This document shows positions 8,374-16,997 of a DNA stretch of 64,000 bases, piece after piece. Position numbers and translations under genes: made by a program. Origin of the DNA: Microtetraspora glauca (lineage in GTDB: Bacteria > Actinomycetota > Actinomycetes > Streptosporangiales > Streptosporangiaceae); contig BBYL01000022.1 in NCBI GenBank assembly GCA_001570385.1, positions 1-64,000 on the forward strand. Direction: 5' to 3'. Below the pieces are notes generated by a model that had not been told where the DNA came from, ran no database searches, and saw nothing but the letters and a program-made list of their open reading frames with translations. Numbering within the stretch: position 1 is the first letter of the stretch; the number at the start of each line of letters is the position of its first letter.

Positions 8374-8925
8374 TCACTCCCGGAACTCCTCGATCACGTC
8401 GCACAACATGTGGATGACGGCGAGATGCACCTCCTGGACGGTCGCGCAGTCGCCGGCGGGGACCGCGAACGTCTCGTCGCACAACGCGGCCAGCGGGTTG
8501 GGGGCGCGGCCGGTGAGCGCCCAGGTCGTGAGACCGCGCTCGCGCCCGGCCACGGCCGCCGCCGCCACGTTCCCGCTCTCGCCGCTGGTGGACAGGCACA
8601 GCAGGACGTCGCCGGGCCGTCCGTGTGCCCGCACCTGGCGCGCGTACACCTCCTCGGCGCCGAAGTCGTTGCCGATCGCGGTGATCGTCGAGGTGTCGGC
8701 GTGCAGCGGGATCGCCGCGTACGGGCACCGGTCGGAGCGGAACCGCCCGACCAGCTCGGCGGTCAGGTGCTGGGCCTCGGCCGCGGAGCCGCCGTTGCCG
8801 CAGGCGAGCAGCCGTCCCCCGCCGATCAGTACGGCGGACAGTTTGAGACCCCAGGCGTGGATCGTCGGCAGTTCCGCGTCGACCGCCGACAGCGCCTCGG
8901 TCAGCCGGAGCAGATGAGGGTGCAC
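8374..8925 (-). CDS. gmhA: SIS-domain sedoheptulose-7-phosphate isomerase
   Basis: A 183-residue SIS-domain protein of GmhA type, converting D-sedoheptulose 7-phosphate to D-glycero-D-manno-heptose 7-phosphate, the first step to activated heptose. Diagnostic segments are LLACGNGGSAAEAQHLTAEL, LSTSGESGNV (phosphosugar loop) and the C-terminal QEVHLAVIHMLCD helix. The GTG start follows GAGGGAGG and lies 25 bases inside the upstream glycosyltransferase gene. The presence of gmhB in the divergent arm supports the heptose assignment over a general phosphosugar isomerase. Confidence 0.93.
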   Translation of the reverse strand: MHPHLLRLTEALSAVDAELPTIHAWGLKLSAVLIGGGRLLACGNGGSAAEAQHLTAELVGRFRSDRCPYAAIPLHADTSTITAIGNDFGAEEVYARQVRAHGRPGDVLLCLSTSGESGNVAAAAVAGRERGLTTWALTGRAPNPLAALCDETFAVPAGDCATVQEVHLAVIHMLCDVIEEFRE

Positions 8926-10079
8926 GGCTCGACCTCCCTCCGATAGACGGACTCGGTCCTGGCGGCCACCTCGGGCCAGCCGTACCTCGTGCGGGCCCGC
9001 CGCGCGCCCGCCTCTCCGAGCGCGGCGCGCAGGCCGGGGCGGGCGAGCAGGTCGCGGAGCGCGTCGGCGAGGGCGAGCGGCCGTCGCGGCGGCACCAGCA
9101 CGCCGCATCCCGCCACCGTGTCGAGGTGGCCGCCGACGGCCGAGGCGATCACCGGCACCCCGCAGGCGAGCGCCTCCAGCGGCACCATGCCGAACGGCTC
9201 GTACCAGGGGACGGTCACCAGCACGTCGGCGGACCTCATCAGGGCCGGCACGTCGCCGTGGGCGACCCCGCCGACCAGCCGTACCCGGTCCTCCAGCCGG
9301 CAGGCCGCGGCGACCTCGCGGAGCCGCTCGACCTCCGCCGGCTCGTCGCCGGCGATCACCAGCTCGGCGCCGGGCACGTCCCGCAGCGCCCGGATGACCG
9401 TGTCGTAGCCCTTGCGCGGCACCATCCGGCCGACGCAGAGGACGCGGGGGCGCCCGTCGCGCGCCGCGGCCGGGCCCTCCGGGGTGAACAGCTCCAGATC
9501 GACGCCGCACGGCACGACGGTGACCTGGTCCTCGGGGACGCCCATCGCGCGCAGCTCGCGCACCTCGTCGGTGCAGGTGGCGAGCACGGCGGCGGCCCGC
9601 AGTCCCACGTCACGCTCGACGGCGATCCGGTCCGGCGGGCTGGTGTCGGCCGCGCCCTGCCACCTCCGCTTCACCGTGCCGAGCGCGTGGAAGGTCTGCA
9701 CGACGGGGACGCCGAGCGGCTCGGCGGCGGCGAGCGCGGCCAGGCCGCTCATCCAGAAGTGGGCGTGCGCCACGTCGGGCGGCCGGGCCGACCACAGCCG
9801 CGCGAGGTGGTCCGCGAACGCCGGCATGTACGGCGGCAGCTCGTCCTTGGGGATCGGCGCCGGAGGTCCCGCGGGCACGTGGTCGACGGTCACGCCGCGG
9901 CCCATGTCCACGACCCGCGGCTGGTCGGGAGCGGTCCTCCTGGTGTGCACGGTGACCTCGTGCCCGCGTTCGGCCAGGGCCAGCGCCAGCGCCGCGACGT
10001 GGACGTTCTGCCCGCCGGAGTCGGCGCCGCCGATCGCCGCGAGAGGGTTGGCGTGTTCCGATACCAGGGCGATCCTCAT
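8901..10079 (-). CDS. GT4 family glycosyltransferase
   Basis: A 392-residue GT-B retaining glycosyltransferase. The N-terminal domain has the EHANPLAAIGGADSGGQNVHV motif shared with sucrose-phosphate-synthase-like and mycothiol MshA-like GT4 enzymes, and the C-terminal domain has VGRMVPRKGYD and the E-x7-E loop EPFGMVPLEALACG. It transfers a sugar from a nucleotide donor; the donor is not predictable. It overlaps the upstream GT9 gene by four bases and gmhA by 25, so the set is one operon. Confidence 0.92.
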   Translation of the reverse strand: MRIALVSEHANPLAAIGGADSGGQNVHVAALALALAERGHEVTVHTRRTAPDQPRVVDMGRGVTVDHVPAGPPAPIPKDELPPYMPAFADHLARLWSARPPDVAHAHFWMSGLAALAAAEPLGVPVVQTFHALGTVKRRWQGAADTSPPDRIAVERDVGLRAAAVLATCTDEVRELRAMGVPEDQVTVVPCGVDLELFTPEGPAAARDGRPRVLCVGRMVPRKGYDTVIRALRDVPGAELVIAGDEPAEVERLREVAAACRLEDRVRLVGGVAHGDVPALMRSADVLVTVPWYEPFGMVPLEALACGVPVIASAVGGHLDTVAGCGVLVPPRRPLALADALRDLLARPGLRAALGEAGARRARTRYGWPEVAARTESVYRREVEPCTLICSG

Positions 10080-11113
10080 CGCAGGCTCCTGACCGAGCGG
10101 ACCACCTGCTCGGCGGTCACCGACATGAGGCACGGATGGCCGGGCACCGGACAGGTCCGCGCCCTGCTGCCCCTGCACGGCGCGTCCTGGTCGCCGAGCA
10201 CCACCGAGGGCACGCCGTACGGCGCCCAGCGCGCGGCCGGGACGACGGGGGCGAAGAGGCTGACGACCGGGGTGCCGACGGCGGCGGCCAGGTGGGCGGG
10301 GCCGGTGTTGCCCGCGACGACGACGCACGCCCCCGCGAGCACCGCGGCGAGCTCGGCGAACGTCGTGGCCCCGCCGAGGTCGGCGGCCTGCGCGCCGGCC
10401 ACCTCCGCCGTCAGCTCCCGCTCGACGCCCGTGACGACCACCCGGAAGCCGCACGCGGCCAGCTCCTTCACCGTCCTGGCGTGCTCGTCGGGCGGCCAGG
10501 CGCGGGCCGGCGCCGTGGCGCCGGGATGCACCACCACGTATCCGGGTGGGCCGGTGAGACGCGTGACGTCCGGCAGCGGCCGCCGGACCGCGAGCCGCCC
10601 GTCGTCACCCGGCGGGAGGTCGAACCCGGCCACGCGGGCGAGACCGAGCATGCGCTCGGCCTCAGGCACGTCCACGGTCTCGTCGACGACGTGCCGCACG
10701 TCGAGCAGCGAGCCGGGGTAGTCCGTGCTGATCGCCGCGATCCGCGGCGTCCCCGCCAGCCGCAGCAGCAGCGCGAGCGGGAGCGGCGACTGGTGGAAGG
10801 ACGTGAGGATCAGCGCCGTGTCGGGAGCGGCCGCCCGGGCCGCGTCGATCAGCCGCGCCGCGTGGGCGCCGGTCATCGGCACGTGGCCGGGGTCGATCCA
10901 CGGGGTCCGCCACTCCAGCACCTCGTCCACGCCGGGCAGCAGTTCCGCCGCGGCCCTGCCGTACGGACCGGCGAGGACGATGACCCGCCGCGCGCCGGCG
11001 GCGACCGCGCGGATCGCCGGACCGGCCAGCAGGACGTCGCCCGCGTTGTCGGGGCGGGCCACCAGGACCACCGGCCGCCCCTGCCTGTCCTGGCGGAATC
11101 CGGGCCCCGTCAC
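10076..11113 (-). CDS. GT9 family glycosyltransferase (heptosyltransferase type), second copy
   Basis: A 345-residue GT9 enzyme. Motifs are VLVARPDNAGDVLLAGPAIRA at the N-terminus, VVVHPGATAPARAWP, and AGNTGPAHLAAAVGTPVVSLFAP in the donor domain. It ends with a Cys-bearing tail (CRGSRARTCPVPGHPCLM), a segment also seen in bacterial GT9 proteins. The GTG start overlaps the upstream GT2 gene by four bases. Its divergence from the other GT9 of the cluster suggests sequential addition of two heptose-like residues, which is inference. Confidence 0.92.
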   Translation of the reverse strand: MTGPGFRQDRQGRPVVLVARPDNAGDVLLAGPAIRAVAAGARRVIVLAGPYGRAAAELLPGVDEVLEWRTPWIDPGHVPMTGAHAARLIDAARAAAPDTALILTSFHQSPLPLALLLRLAGTPRIAAISTDYPGSLLDVRHVVDETVDVPEAERMLGLARVAGFDLPPGDDGRLAVRRPLPDVTRLTGPPGYVVVHPGATAPARAWPPDEHARTVKELAACGFRVVVTGVERELTAEVAGAQAADLGGATTFAELAAVLAGACVVVAGNTGPAHLAAAVGTPVVSLFAPVVPAARWAPYGVPSVVLGDQDAPCRGSRARTCPVPGHPCLMSVTAEQVVRSVRSLR

Positions 11114-12054
11114 CGGCGCCTCCGCGCCTCGCCCCGCAGCCGGTGGACGCAGGCCACGGGCGGGATGACCACGCTGGTGACGACCATCCGGAGCACCTCG
11201 TCCCGCGTACGCGGGCCGGGCGCGATCCGCGCCCAGGCGAACTCCGCGCTCAGCGCCGCCCAGCCGGCGGCGAGTGCCGCCCCGGTTCTCCGGTGGCCCG
11301 TCAGGAAGGCCGCGACCGCACCGGCGCCGAGCACGGTGACCAGCACGTGGCGGCGCAGGCGGCCGCGCGCGGCCCCGGCCGCGGCTCGCCAGCCGGGGCC
11401 GTGGAACCGCCGCATGAGGGCGTCGTCGGCGTTTCCCCGCTGCGCGCGCACGCTCGCCCAGAAGCCGTCGTCGCGTACGGGATGGCGGGTCCTCCGGTCG
11501 CCGCGCACGAGCGAGAACCCGGCGCCGAGCAGCCGCAGCGCGAGGTCGCTGTCCTCGCGGTAGGCGCGCGGGAACCGCTCGTCGAACCCGCCCGTCCGGT
11601 CCAGGACCGAGCGCCGGTACGCCATGTCGGCGGTGATCCAGACGGCGCCGGCGAGCCCGGCGGTGGTGCGCTCGGCGTCGGTCGGCCTGCGGCCCGGCGG
11701 CAGCGGGACCTCCAGCCGTCCCTGGCTGCCCGCGACGTGGTCGGGCAGGCCGGAGAGGTCGGCGCGGAGCGCCTCGGCCCACCCGGGCAGCGGGACGACG
11801 TCGTCGTCCAGGAAGGCCACCCACGGGGTGCGGGCGGCGCGCCACCCGGCGTTCCGCGCCGCGGCGGGTCCCCTGCCGCCCGAGCGGATCACCTTCACCT
11901 GGTCTCCCGGCACGTCCAGCGGTTCGCAAGAGCGGCCGTCCGGCCGGTCGTCGACCACGATCACGTCGAACCCCGGTCCGGTGCCCGGATCGAGCGCGGC
12001 GACGGTCGCCTTCAGCGTCGGGCGGCCGATCGTCGGGATGACCACGGTGATCAT
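11110..12054 (-). CDS. GT2 family glycosyltransferase
   Basis: A 314-residue inverting GT-A glycosyltransferase. It begins MITVVIPTIGRPTL, has VVDDRPDG as the first nucleotide-binding segment and VAFLDDDVVPLPGW as the DxD metal site, followed by GFDERFPRAYREDSDLALRL, the acceptor/base region. The C-terminal third contains weakly hydrophobic stretches near residues 240-275 that could contact the membrane. It is coupled by four-base overlaps to the carbamoyltransferase upstream and the GT9 downstream. Confidence 0.92.
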   Translation of the reverse strand: MITVVIPTIGRPTLKATVAALDPGTGPGFDVIVVDDRPDGRSCEPLDVPGDQVKVIRSGGRGPAAARNAGWRAARTPWVAFLDDDVVPLPGWAEALRADLSGLPDHVAGSQGRLEVPLPPGRRPTDAERTTAGLAGAVWITADMAYRRSVLDRTGGFDERFPRAYREDSDLALRLLGAGFSLVRGDRRTRHPVRDDGFWASVRAQRGNADDALMRRFHGPGWRAAAGAARGRLRRHVLVTVLGAGAVAAFLTGHRRTGAALAAGWAALSAEFAWARIAPGPRTRDEVLRMVVTSVVIPPVACVHRLRGEARRRR

Positions 12055-13697
12055 GCGCCGACCACCGCCCTCCTGCGGACCACGAACGGCCCGAGGACCA
12101 GCACGTCCACCGGCGCGGAGCCGAAGCACTCGAGCGCGTCCCTCGGATCGTCCACCATCGGCCGTCCCGCCGTGTTGAGGCTGGTGTTGACCACCACGGG
12201 GAGGCCCGTACGGACCTCGAACTCCTCCAGCGTCCGGGCGAGCAGCGGGTCGCGGGAACGCTCCACGGTCTGGATCCGGGCCGTCCCGTCCACGTGGACG
12301 ACGGCCGGGATCCGGTCGCGCCACTCGGGCCGCACGTCGTGGACGAACAGCATGTACGGGCTGGACGCGGGGCCCCGCGTGAAGATCTCCTGTGCCCGCT
12401 CCGCGAGCACCATGGGCGCGATGGGGCGGAACCGCTCGCGCCCCTTGACCGCGTTCAGCCGCTCGGTGTTGGCCGCGCGGCCGGGGTGGGCGAGCAGGGA
12501 GCGGCGGCCGAGCGCCCGGGGGCCGTACTCGCTCCTGCCCTGGAACCAGGCCACGATCCGGTCGGCGGCCAGCTCGGCGGCGACCGCCCCGGCGAGGTCC
12601 TCGGGACGGTCGTAGGCCACCCGCGCGACGTCCAGCCAGGCGGCCAGCTCCTCGTCCCGCCAGCCGCGCCCGAGGTCGGCGCCCGGCATCGGGGTGACGC
12701 TCTCGCCGTACGCGCGTGCGAGGTGCAGGGCGCCGCCGAGCGCGGTCCCCGAGTCGCCCGCGGCGGGCTGGACCCAGATGTCCTCGAACGGGCCCTCGGC
12801 CAGCAGGCGCGTGTTGGCGACGCAGTTCAGCGCCACTCCCCCGGCCATGGTCAGATAGCGGGCCGAGGTGCGATCGTGCAGCCATCGGGCGAGGTCGAGC
12901 AGCACCTCCTCCAGCCTGGCCTGCACGCTGGCGGCCAGGTCGGCGTGCTCGGCGGCCCACGCGCCGTCGTCCCCGCCCTCTCCGCGCTTGGCGTAGACGG
13001 CCCAGTCGATCGGCTCGACGCGGAACCCGCCGTCGCCGGTCGCGTAGATCAGCTCGCGCAGCTCGGGCAGGTGGCGCGGCTCGCCGTAGGCCGCGAGCGC
13101 CATGACCTTGTACTCGTCGCTTGAGCGGAGGAAGCCCAGGTGCTCGGTGACCTCCTCGTACATCAGGCCGAGGGAGTGCGGCAGCTCCTGACTGGCCAGC
13201 ACGGTGAGGTCGCCGTCGCGGTAGTGCCCGGCCAGGTGGGACACCGCCTCCCCGCGCCCGTCGCAGACCAGCACCGCCGCCTCCCTGTACGGCGCGGCCA
13301 GCCCGGCGGAGGCGGCGTGCGCGATGTGGTGCGGCACGTATCTGACCTGGTCCGGGTCCAGTCCCGGCACGGCGGTGGCGAGGAAGGCCGGGGCCCGCCG
13401 CGCGTAGGTGGTGCGCAGGTCCTCCCAGCGCTCGTCCAGTCCGGCGAGGCCCGGCCGGACCAGCCGGGGATCATAGGAGTACGCGACGGCGTCGAGGTCC
13501 TCGGGGCGCAGGCCGGCCTGCTCCAGGCACCAGGCGGCCGCCTGTTCCGGCAACTCCCAGGCGGAGAACGGCACCGGGCGCTTGCCGTGCTTCCGCCTGC
13601 TGAACCGCTCCTCCTCAGCCGCCGCCACGATCTCGCCGTCGACCACCAGGGCCGCGGCGGGATCATGGAAGATGGCATTTATCCCCAGGAACCGCAT
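12051..13697 (-). CDS. NodU/CmcH-family O-carbamoyltransferase
   Basis: A 548-residue carbamoyltransferase. The N-terminal ASKHA/Kae1-like domain starts MRFLGINAIFHDPAAAL and carries the metal-binding HHIAHAASA motif near residue 122 and LTMAGGVALNC. The C-terminal domain has QGRSEYGPRALGRRSLLAHP and NTSLNTAGRPMVDDP, typical of NodU, CmcH and NovN. It uses carbamoyl phosphate and ATP to carbamoylate a hydroxyl group, usually of a sugar. It is the first gene of the minus-strand glycan operon, so the final glycan is probably carbamoylated. Confidence 0.95.
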   Translation of the reverse strand: MRFLGINAIFHDPAAALVVDGEIVAAAEEERFSRRKHGKRPVPFSAWELPEQAAAWCLEQAGLRPEDLDAVAYSYDPRLVRPGLAGLDERWEDLRTTYARRAPAFLATAVPGLDPDQVRYVPHHIAHAASAGLAAPYREAAVLVCDGRGEAVSHLAGHYRDGDLTVLASQELPHSLGLMYEEVTEHLGFLRSSDEYKVMALAAYGEPRHLPELRELIYATGDGGFRVEPIDWAVYAKRGEGGDDGAWAAEHADLAASVQARLEEVLLDLARWLHDRTSARYLTMAGGVALNCVANTRLLAEGPFEDIWVQPAAGDSGTALGGALHLARAYGESVTPMPGADLGRGWRDEELAAWLDVARVAYDRPEDLAGAVAAELAADRIVAWFQGRSEYGPRALGRRSLLAHPGRAANTERLNAVKGRERFRPIAPMVLAERAQEIFTRGPASSPYMLFVHDVRPEWRDRIPAVVHVDGTARIQTVERSRDPLLARTLEEFEVRTGLPVVVNTSLNTAGRPMVDDPRDALECFGSAPVDVLVLGPFVVRRRAVVGA

Positions 13698-13841
13698 GCG
13701 CGCACCTCCGCTGGGAGTGTTTCGGTGCTGTTACCGAGCGAAGCGCTTCTCAAACGCGGCTTTGCGGGTAGGACGCGATACCTGGAAGCGGTTCTTGACG
13801 ATTGTCACGCTAAGTAGCGATTTCGGGGGTAAGTGCCCGGC
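13698..13841. promoter_or_regulatory. Divergent promoter region of the heptose/glycan locus
   Basis: The 144 bases between the carbamoyltransferase and gmhB must hold promoters for both arms. A perfect 10-bp palindrome GAAGCGCTTC lies at 13740-13749 and a TTGACG at 13795-13800 is a possible -35 element for the gmhB side, though no convincing -10 follows at normal spacing. The region is less GC-rich than the genes around it. Confidence 0.35.
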
Positions 13842-14375
13842 ATGGGTCCACTCGCCGCCGTGCTCTTCGATCGTGACGGGACCTTGATCCACGACGTCCC
13901 GTACAACGCGGATCCGGACCGGGTGTCACCCGTGGCGGGGGCCCGCGCGGCGCTGGACCGGCTCAGGCGCGCGGGCGTACCGGTCGGCGTGGTGAGCAAC
14001 CAGTCCGGCGTCGCCAGGGGCCTGATCACCCGCGCCGCGCTGGACGCGGTCAACGCACGGGTCGAGGACCTCCTCGGCCCGTTCCACGTGTGGGCGGTCT
14101 GCCCGCACGGCGAGGCGGACCGGTGCGGGTGCCGCAAGCCCGCGCCCGGCCTCGTGCTGCGGGCCGCCGCGCTCCTCGGGGTCAGCCCGCGCGACTGCGT
14201 GGTGGTCGGCGACATCGGAGGCGACGTCGAGGCGGCACTGGCGGCCGGGGCGCGCGGCATCCTCGTGCCCACTCCGCGGACGCTCCCCGGCGAGGTGGCG
14301 GCGGCCCGCGAGGTCGTGCCCGATCTCGCCGCGGCGGTGGAGCGAGCACTTCTGGGGGAAGGGACGATCGGTTGA
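13842..14375 (+). CDS. gmhB: HAD-IIIA phosphatase, D-glycero-D-manno-heptose bisphosphate phosphatase type
   Basis: A 177-residue HAD phosphatase of the GmhB/histidinol-phosphatase group. Motif I is FDRDGTLIHD near residue 10, motif II is VVSNQSGVARG, and the zinc loop CPHGEADRCGCRKP (C-x-H-x6-C-x-C) is the GmhB hallmark. It removes the C7 phosphate from heptose 1,7-bisphosphate. The ATG at 13842 is preferred because the GGGGG at 13825 is too close to the alternative GTG at 13833. The required heptose kinase and nucleotidyltransferase are not in this window. Confidence 0.88.
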   Translation: MGPLAAVLFDRDGTLIHDVPYNADPDRVSPVAGARAALDRLRRAGVPVGVVSNQSGVARGLITRAALDAVNARVEDLLGPFHVWAVCPHGEADRCGCRKPAPGLVLRAAALLGVSPRDCVVVGDIGGDVEAALAAGARGILVPTPRTLPGEVAAAREVVPDLAAAVERALLGEGTIG

Positions 14376-15313
14376 AGATCCTGCTCTGGCACGTGCACGG
14401 CTCGTGGACCACGTCGTTCGTGCAGGGCGCGCACGAGTATGTCGTGCCGCTCACGCCCGACCGCGGCCCGGACGGGCGCGGGCGGGCCCGGACCTACCCT
14501 TGGCCCGCGTCCGTACGGGAGGTCCCGTGGGACCGGCTGGCCGCCGAGGACGTGGACGTCGCCGTCCTCCAACGCCCGCACGAGATCGAGCTGGCCGGGA
14601 ACTGGCTGGGGCGCCACGTGCCCGCCGTCTACGTCGAGCACAACACCCCGGTGGGCGAGGTGCCGAAGACGCGGCATCCCCTCGCGGACCGGGACGACAT
14701 CCCGCTGATCCACGTCACGCATTTCAACGAGCTGTTCTGGGACTCCGGCCGCGCCCCGACCCGGGTGATCGAACACGGCGTGATCGACCCCGGCTACCGG
14801 TACACCGGCGAGCTGCCCCGCGCCGGGGTCGTGGTCAACGAGCCGGTACGGCGGACGCGGGTGGCGGGCACGGACCTGCTGCCCGCCTTCGACGTTCCCC
14901 TTGACGTGTTCGGCATGCGGGTCGACGGCCTGCCGTACGGCACGTTCGAGGACCTGCCGCAGGCCGTGATGCACGCCGAGCTGGCGCGACGGCGCGTCTA
15001 CCTGCACCCCTACCGGTGGACCTCGCTCGGCCTCGCCCTCATCGAGGCCATGCTGCTCGGCCTGCCCGTCGTCGCGCTGGCCACCACGGAGGCGGTGGAG
15101 GCGGTGCCGCCGGAGGCCGGGGTGATCTCCACCAGGCTGGCCACGCTGACCTCCGCCGTCTCCGCGTTCGTGGCCGATCCCGAGCTGGCCCGCCAGTACG
15201 GGAAGGCGGCCAGGGCCGCGGCCCTGGCACGCTACGGCCTCCCGCGGTTCCTCTGGGACTGGGACCGCGTTCTCGTCGATTGCCGGGCCGGACGGTTCAA
15301 CGCGCCACGCTGA
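14372..15313 (+). CDS. Glycosyltransferase (GT-B fold, GT1/GT4-like)
   Basis: A 313-residue protein starting at TTG (LKILLWHVHGSWTTSF), overlapping the gmhB stop by four bases with GGGGGAAGGG upstream. The C-terminal half has a GT4-like E-x7-E region: HPYRWTSLGLALIEAMLLGLPVVALA, followed by a typical terminal helix pair. The N-terminal half is shorter than in standard GT4 enzymes. It lies in the divergent arm of the heptose locus and is the fifth transferase of the set. It converges on egtD with a 17-base overlap. Confidence 0.85.
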   Translation: MKILLWHVHGSWTTSFVQGAHEYVVPLTPDRGPDGRGRARTYPWPASVREVPWDRLAAEDVDVAVLQRPHEIELAGNWLGRHVPAVYVEHNTPVGEVPKTRHPLADRDDIPLIHVTHFNELFWDSGRAPTRVIEHGVIDPGYRYTGELPRAGVVVNEPVRRTRVAGTDLLPAFDVPLDVFGMRVDGLPYGTFEDLPQAVMHAELARRRVYLHPYRWTSLGLALIEAMLLGLPVVALATTEAVEAVPPEAGVISTRLATLTSAVSAFVADPELARQYGKAARAAALARYGLPRFLWDWDRVLVDCRAGRFNAPR

Positions 15314-16226
15314 GCGCGAGGGCGAAGTCGCCGTCCGGATCGGTGTACCAGCGGTCCAGGTCGAAGCCCGCCCGCGCCAGCTCGGTCGCGAGGCCCTCAC
15401 GCCGGAACTTGGCGCTGATCTCGGTACGCATCTCCTCCCCGCGTATGAAGTAGACCGACAGGTCGAGATCGCGTACGTGCACCCGCATGGGACGGGAGGC
15501 GCGCAGCCGCATCTCGATCCACTCGTTCTCCTCGTCGTACCGGGCGACGTGCGTGAAGTCGTCAGGGACGAAGTCGGCGCCCAGCTCCCGGTTGATCACA
15601 TGCAGGACGTTGCGGTTGAACGCGGCCGTCACGCCCCGGCCGTCGTCGTACGCGGCGATCAGGCGGTCCCGGTCCTTCACCAGGTCCACGCCGAGCAGGA
15701 AGGCGTCCCCGGGTTTCCTGGTGGAGCGCAGCTCCTTGAGGAACACCTCTCTGGCCTCGGGGTCGAGGTTGCCGATCGTCCCGCCCAGGAAGGCCACCAT
15801 CCCCGGCGGCAGCAGGGACAGGTGATGTTCGAAGTCCGCGCACACCGGGCGTACGGAGAGGCCGGGGAAGCGCGTGGTCAGCCGCCGCGCGGTGGCCCTG
15901 AGGGTGACCGCGTCCACGTCCACCGGCATGTAGACGCGCATGCCCGCAAGCAGCAGGCCGGTCTTCTCGCTGGTGCCGGAACCCAGCTCGATCAGGGTGT
16001 CGGAGCCGCTCCGCCGCACGATGTCGGCGGCGTGGGACCGGAGGATGGCCAGCTCACGCCGGGTCGGGTAGTACTCGTCCAGCCGGGTGATCCGGGAGAA
16101 CAGCTCGCTGCCCGCCGCGTCGTAGAACCACTTGGGCGGCAGCCACTTCGGCTCCGCCGTGAGTCCGGTGCGGACGTCGCTTTCGAGTGCCTGGCGCAGA
16201 TAACCGCCGTCGAGATGGTTGATCAC
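15297..16226 (-). CDS. egtD: L-histidine N-alpha-methyltransferase
   Basis: A 309-residue SAM-dependent methyltransferase (DUF2260 family) that trimethylates histidine to hercynine, the first step of ergothioneine synthesis. Visible are LPPKWFYDAAGSELFSRIT with the conserved YD, the SAM motif LIELGSGTSEKT, a later FLGGTIGN motif and the DLVKD segment. The GTG start follows GAGGAGCGG. It is the last gene of the egtABCD set; 38 bases separate it from egtC. The 3' end overlaps the converging glycosyltransferase gene. Confidence 0.96.
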   Translation of the reverse strand: MINHLDGGYLRQALESDVRTGLTAEPKWLPPKWFYDAAGSELFSRITRLDEYYPTRRELAILRSHAADIVRRSGSDTLIELGSGTSEKTGLLLAGMRVYMPVDVDAVTLRATARRLTTRFPGLSVRPVCADFEHHLSLLPPGMVAFLGGTIGNLDPEAREVFLKELRSTRKPGDAFLLGVDLVKDRDRLIAAYDDGRGVTAAFNRNVLHVINRELGADFVPDDFTHVARYDEENEWIEMRLRASRPMRVHVRDLDLSVYFIRGEEMRTEISAKFRREGLATELARAGFDLDRWYTDPDGDFALALSVAR

Positions 16227-16264
16227 TTCCGCTCCTCGGATACGTGTCAGACGTGCCTGACGGG

Positions 16265-16990
16265 TCAGATACGTGTCACGCTCACGCCGTCGGGAGAGGC
16301 GAGAACCAGCGTCCGGTCATCGACGGCACGCCAGCCCGGCCTGCCGTCCAGGGGCTCGCTCGCCAGGAGCACGCCCTCGTGGACATGGGTGAAAAGGGTG
16401 TCGCCCCACGCGGTGGCGACGATCTCGGATCCCCCGCAGACGAGAAGGTTGAGCCGTGCCGCCGGGTCCGCCCGCGCCGTCTCGGTGACGACCTGCGCCA
16501 CCGCGTCGGCCACCGGCATGCCGGCGCGGAGCCGTGCGAACACGGCGGAGGCGAGCCACGCCGAGTCGCACGGGCTCTCGGGGTCCATGCCGTTCCCCGC
16601 GACCGCCACGCCGTTTCCCGCGACCGCGACGCGATCCACCCGGCCGTTGTGGCTGAGCAGCCACCGGCCGTCGGAGAAGGGCGCGGTCGCGCTCTCCTCG
16701 ATCGGCATGCCGATGGTCGCCGACCGGACGGCGGCCAGCAGGCAGCCCGACCGTGCCACGTCGGCGATCCCGGGCAGGTTGGCGTCCGCCCAGATGGGCA
16801 CCGAACGGCGGTAGCGGACCGGCTCCGCCCGCGCGGCGTCGTACCAGCCCACGCCGAACCCGTCGGCGTTGACGGTCCCGTACCGCTGCAGCCGGGGCGC
16901 GTACGCCTGCAGGAGCAGGCCGTGCTCCGGCTCCCCGATCAGCGACGACAGGGGCCGGGACGGCCCGAGCCAGGCCGCGTGCCTGCACAC
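16265..16990 (-). CDS. egtC: Gamma-glutamyl-hercynylcysteine sulfoxide amidohydrolase
   Basis: A 241-residue class II glutamine-amidotransferase-fold hydrolase. The GTG start gives MCRHAAWLG; Cys2 is the catalytic nucleophile exposed after Met removal. GFGVGWYD and LLSHNGRVD are family motifs. It removes the glutamyl group from the EgtB product. A short duplication (VAVAGNG repeated twice) sits near residue 125, encoded by an almost identical 21-base repeat at about 16603-16640. It begins seven bases after the egtB stop. Confidence 0.95.
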   Translation of the reverse strand: MCRHAAWLGPSRPLSSLIGEPEHGLLLQAYAPRLQRYGTVNADGFGVGWYDAARAEPVRYRRSVPIWADANLPGIADVARSGCLLAAVRSATIGMPIEESATAPFSDGRWLLSHNGRVDRVAVAGNGVAVAGNGMDPESPCDSAWLASAVFARLRAGMPVADAVAQVVTETARADPAARLNLLVCGGSEIVATAWGDTLFTHVHEGVLLASEPLDGRPGWRAVDDRTLVLASPDGVSVTRI

Positions 16991-16997
16991 GCGCCCC

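Noticed and set aside
9126-10721. Plus-strand 531-codon frame over GT4/GT9
   Set aside because: Shadow of two well-supported glycosyltransferase genes.
13805-15400. Minus-strand 531-codon frame over gmhB and the adjoining glycosyltransferase
   Set aside because: Both plus-strand genes have catalytic motifs and correct starts; the minus frame shows none.
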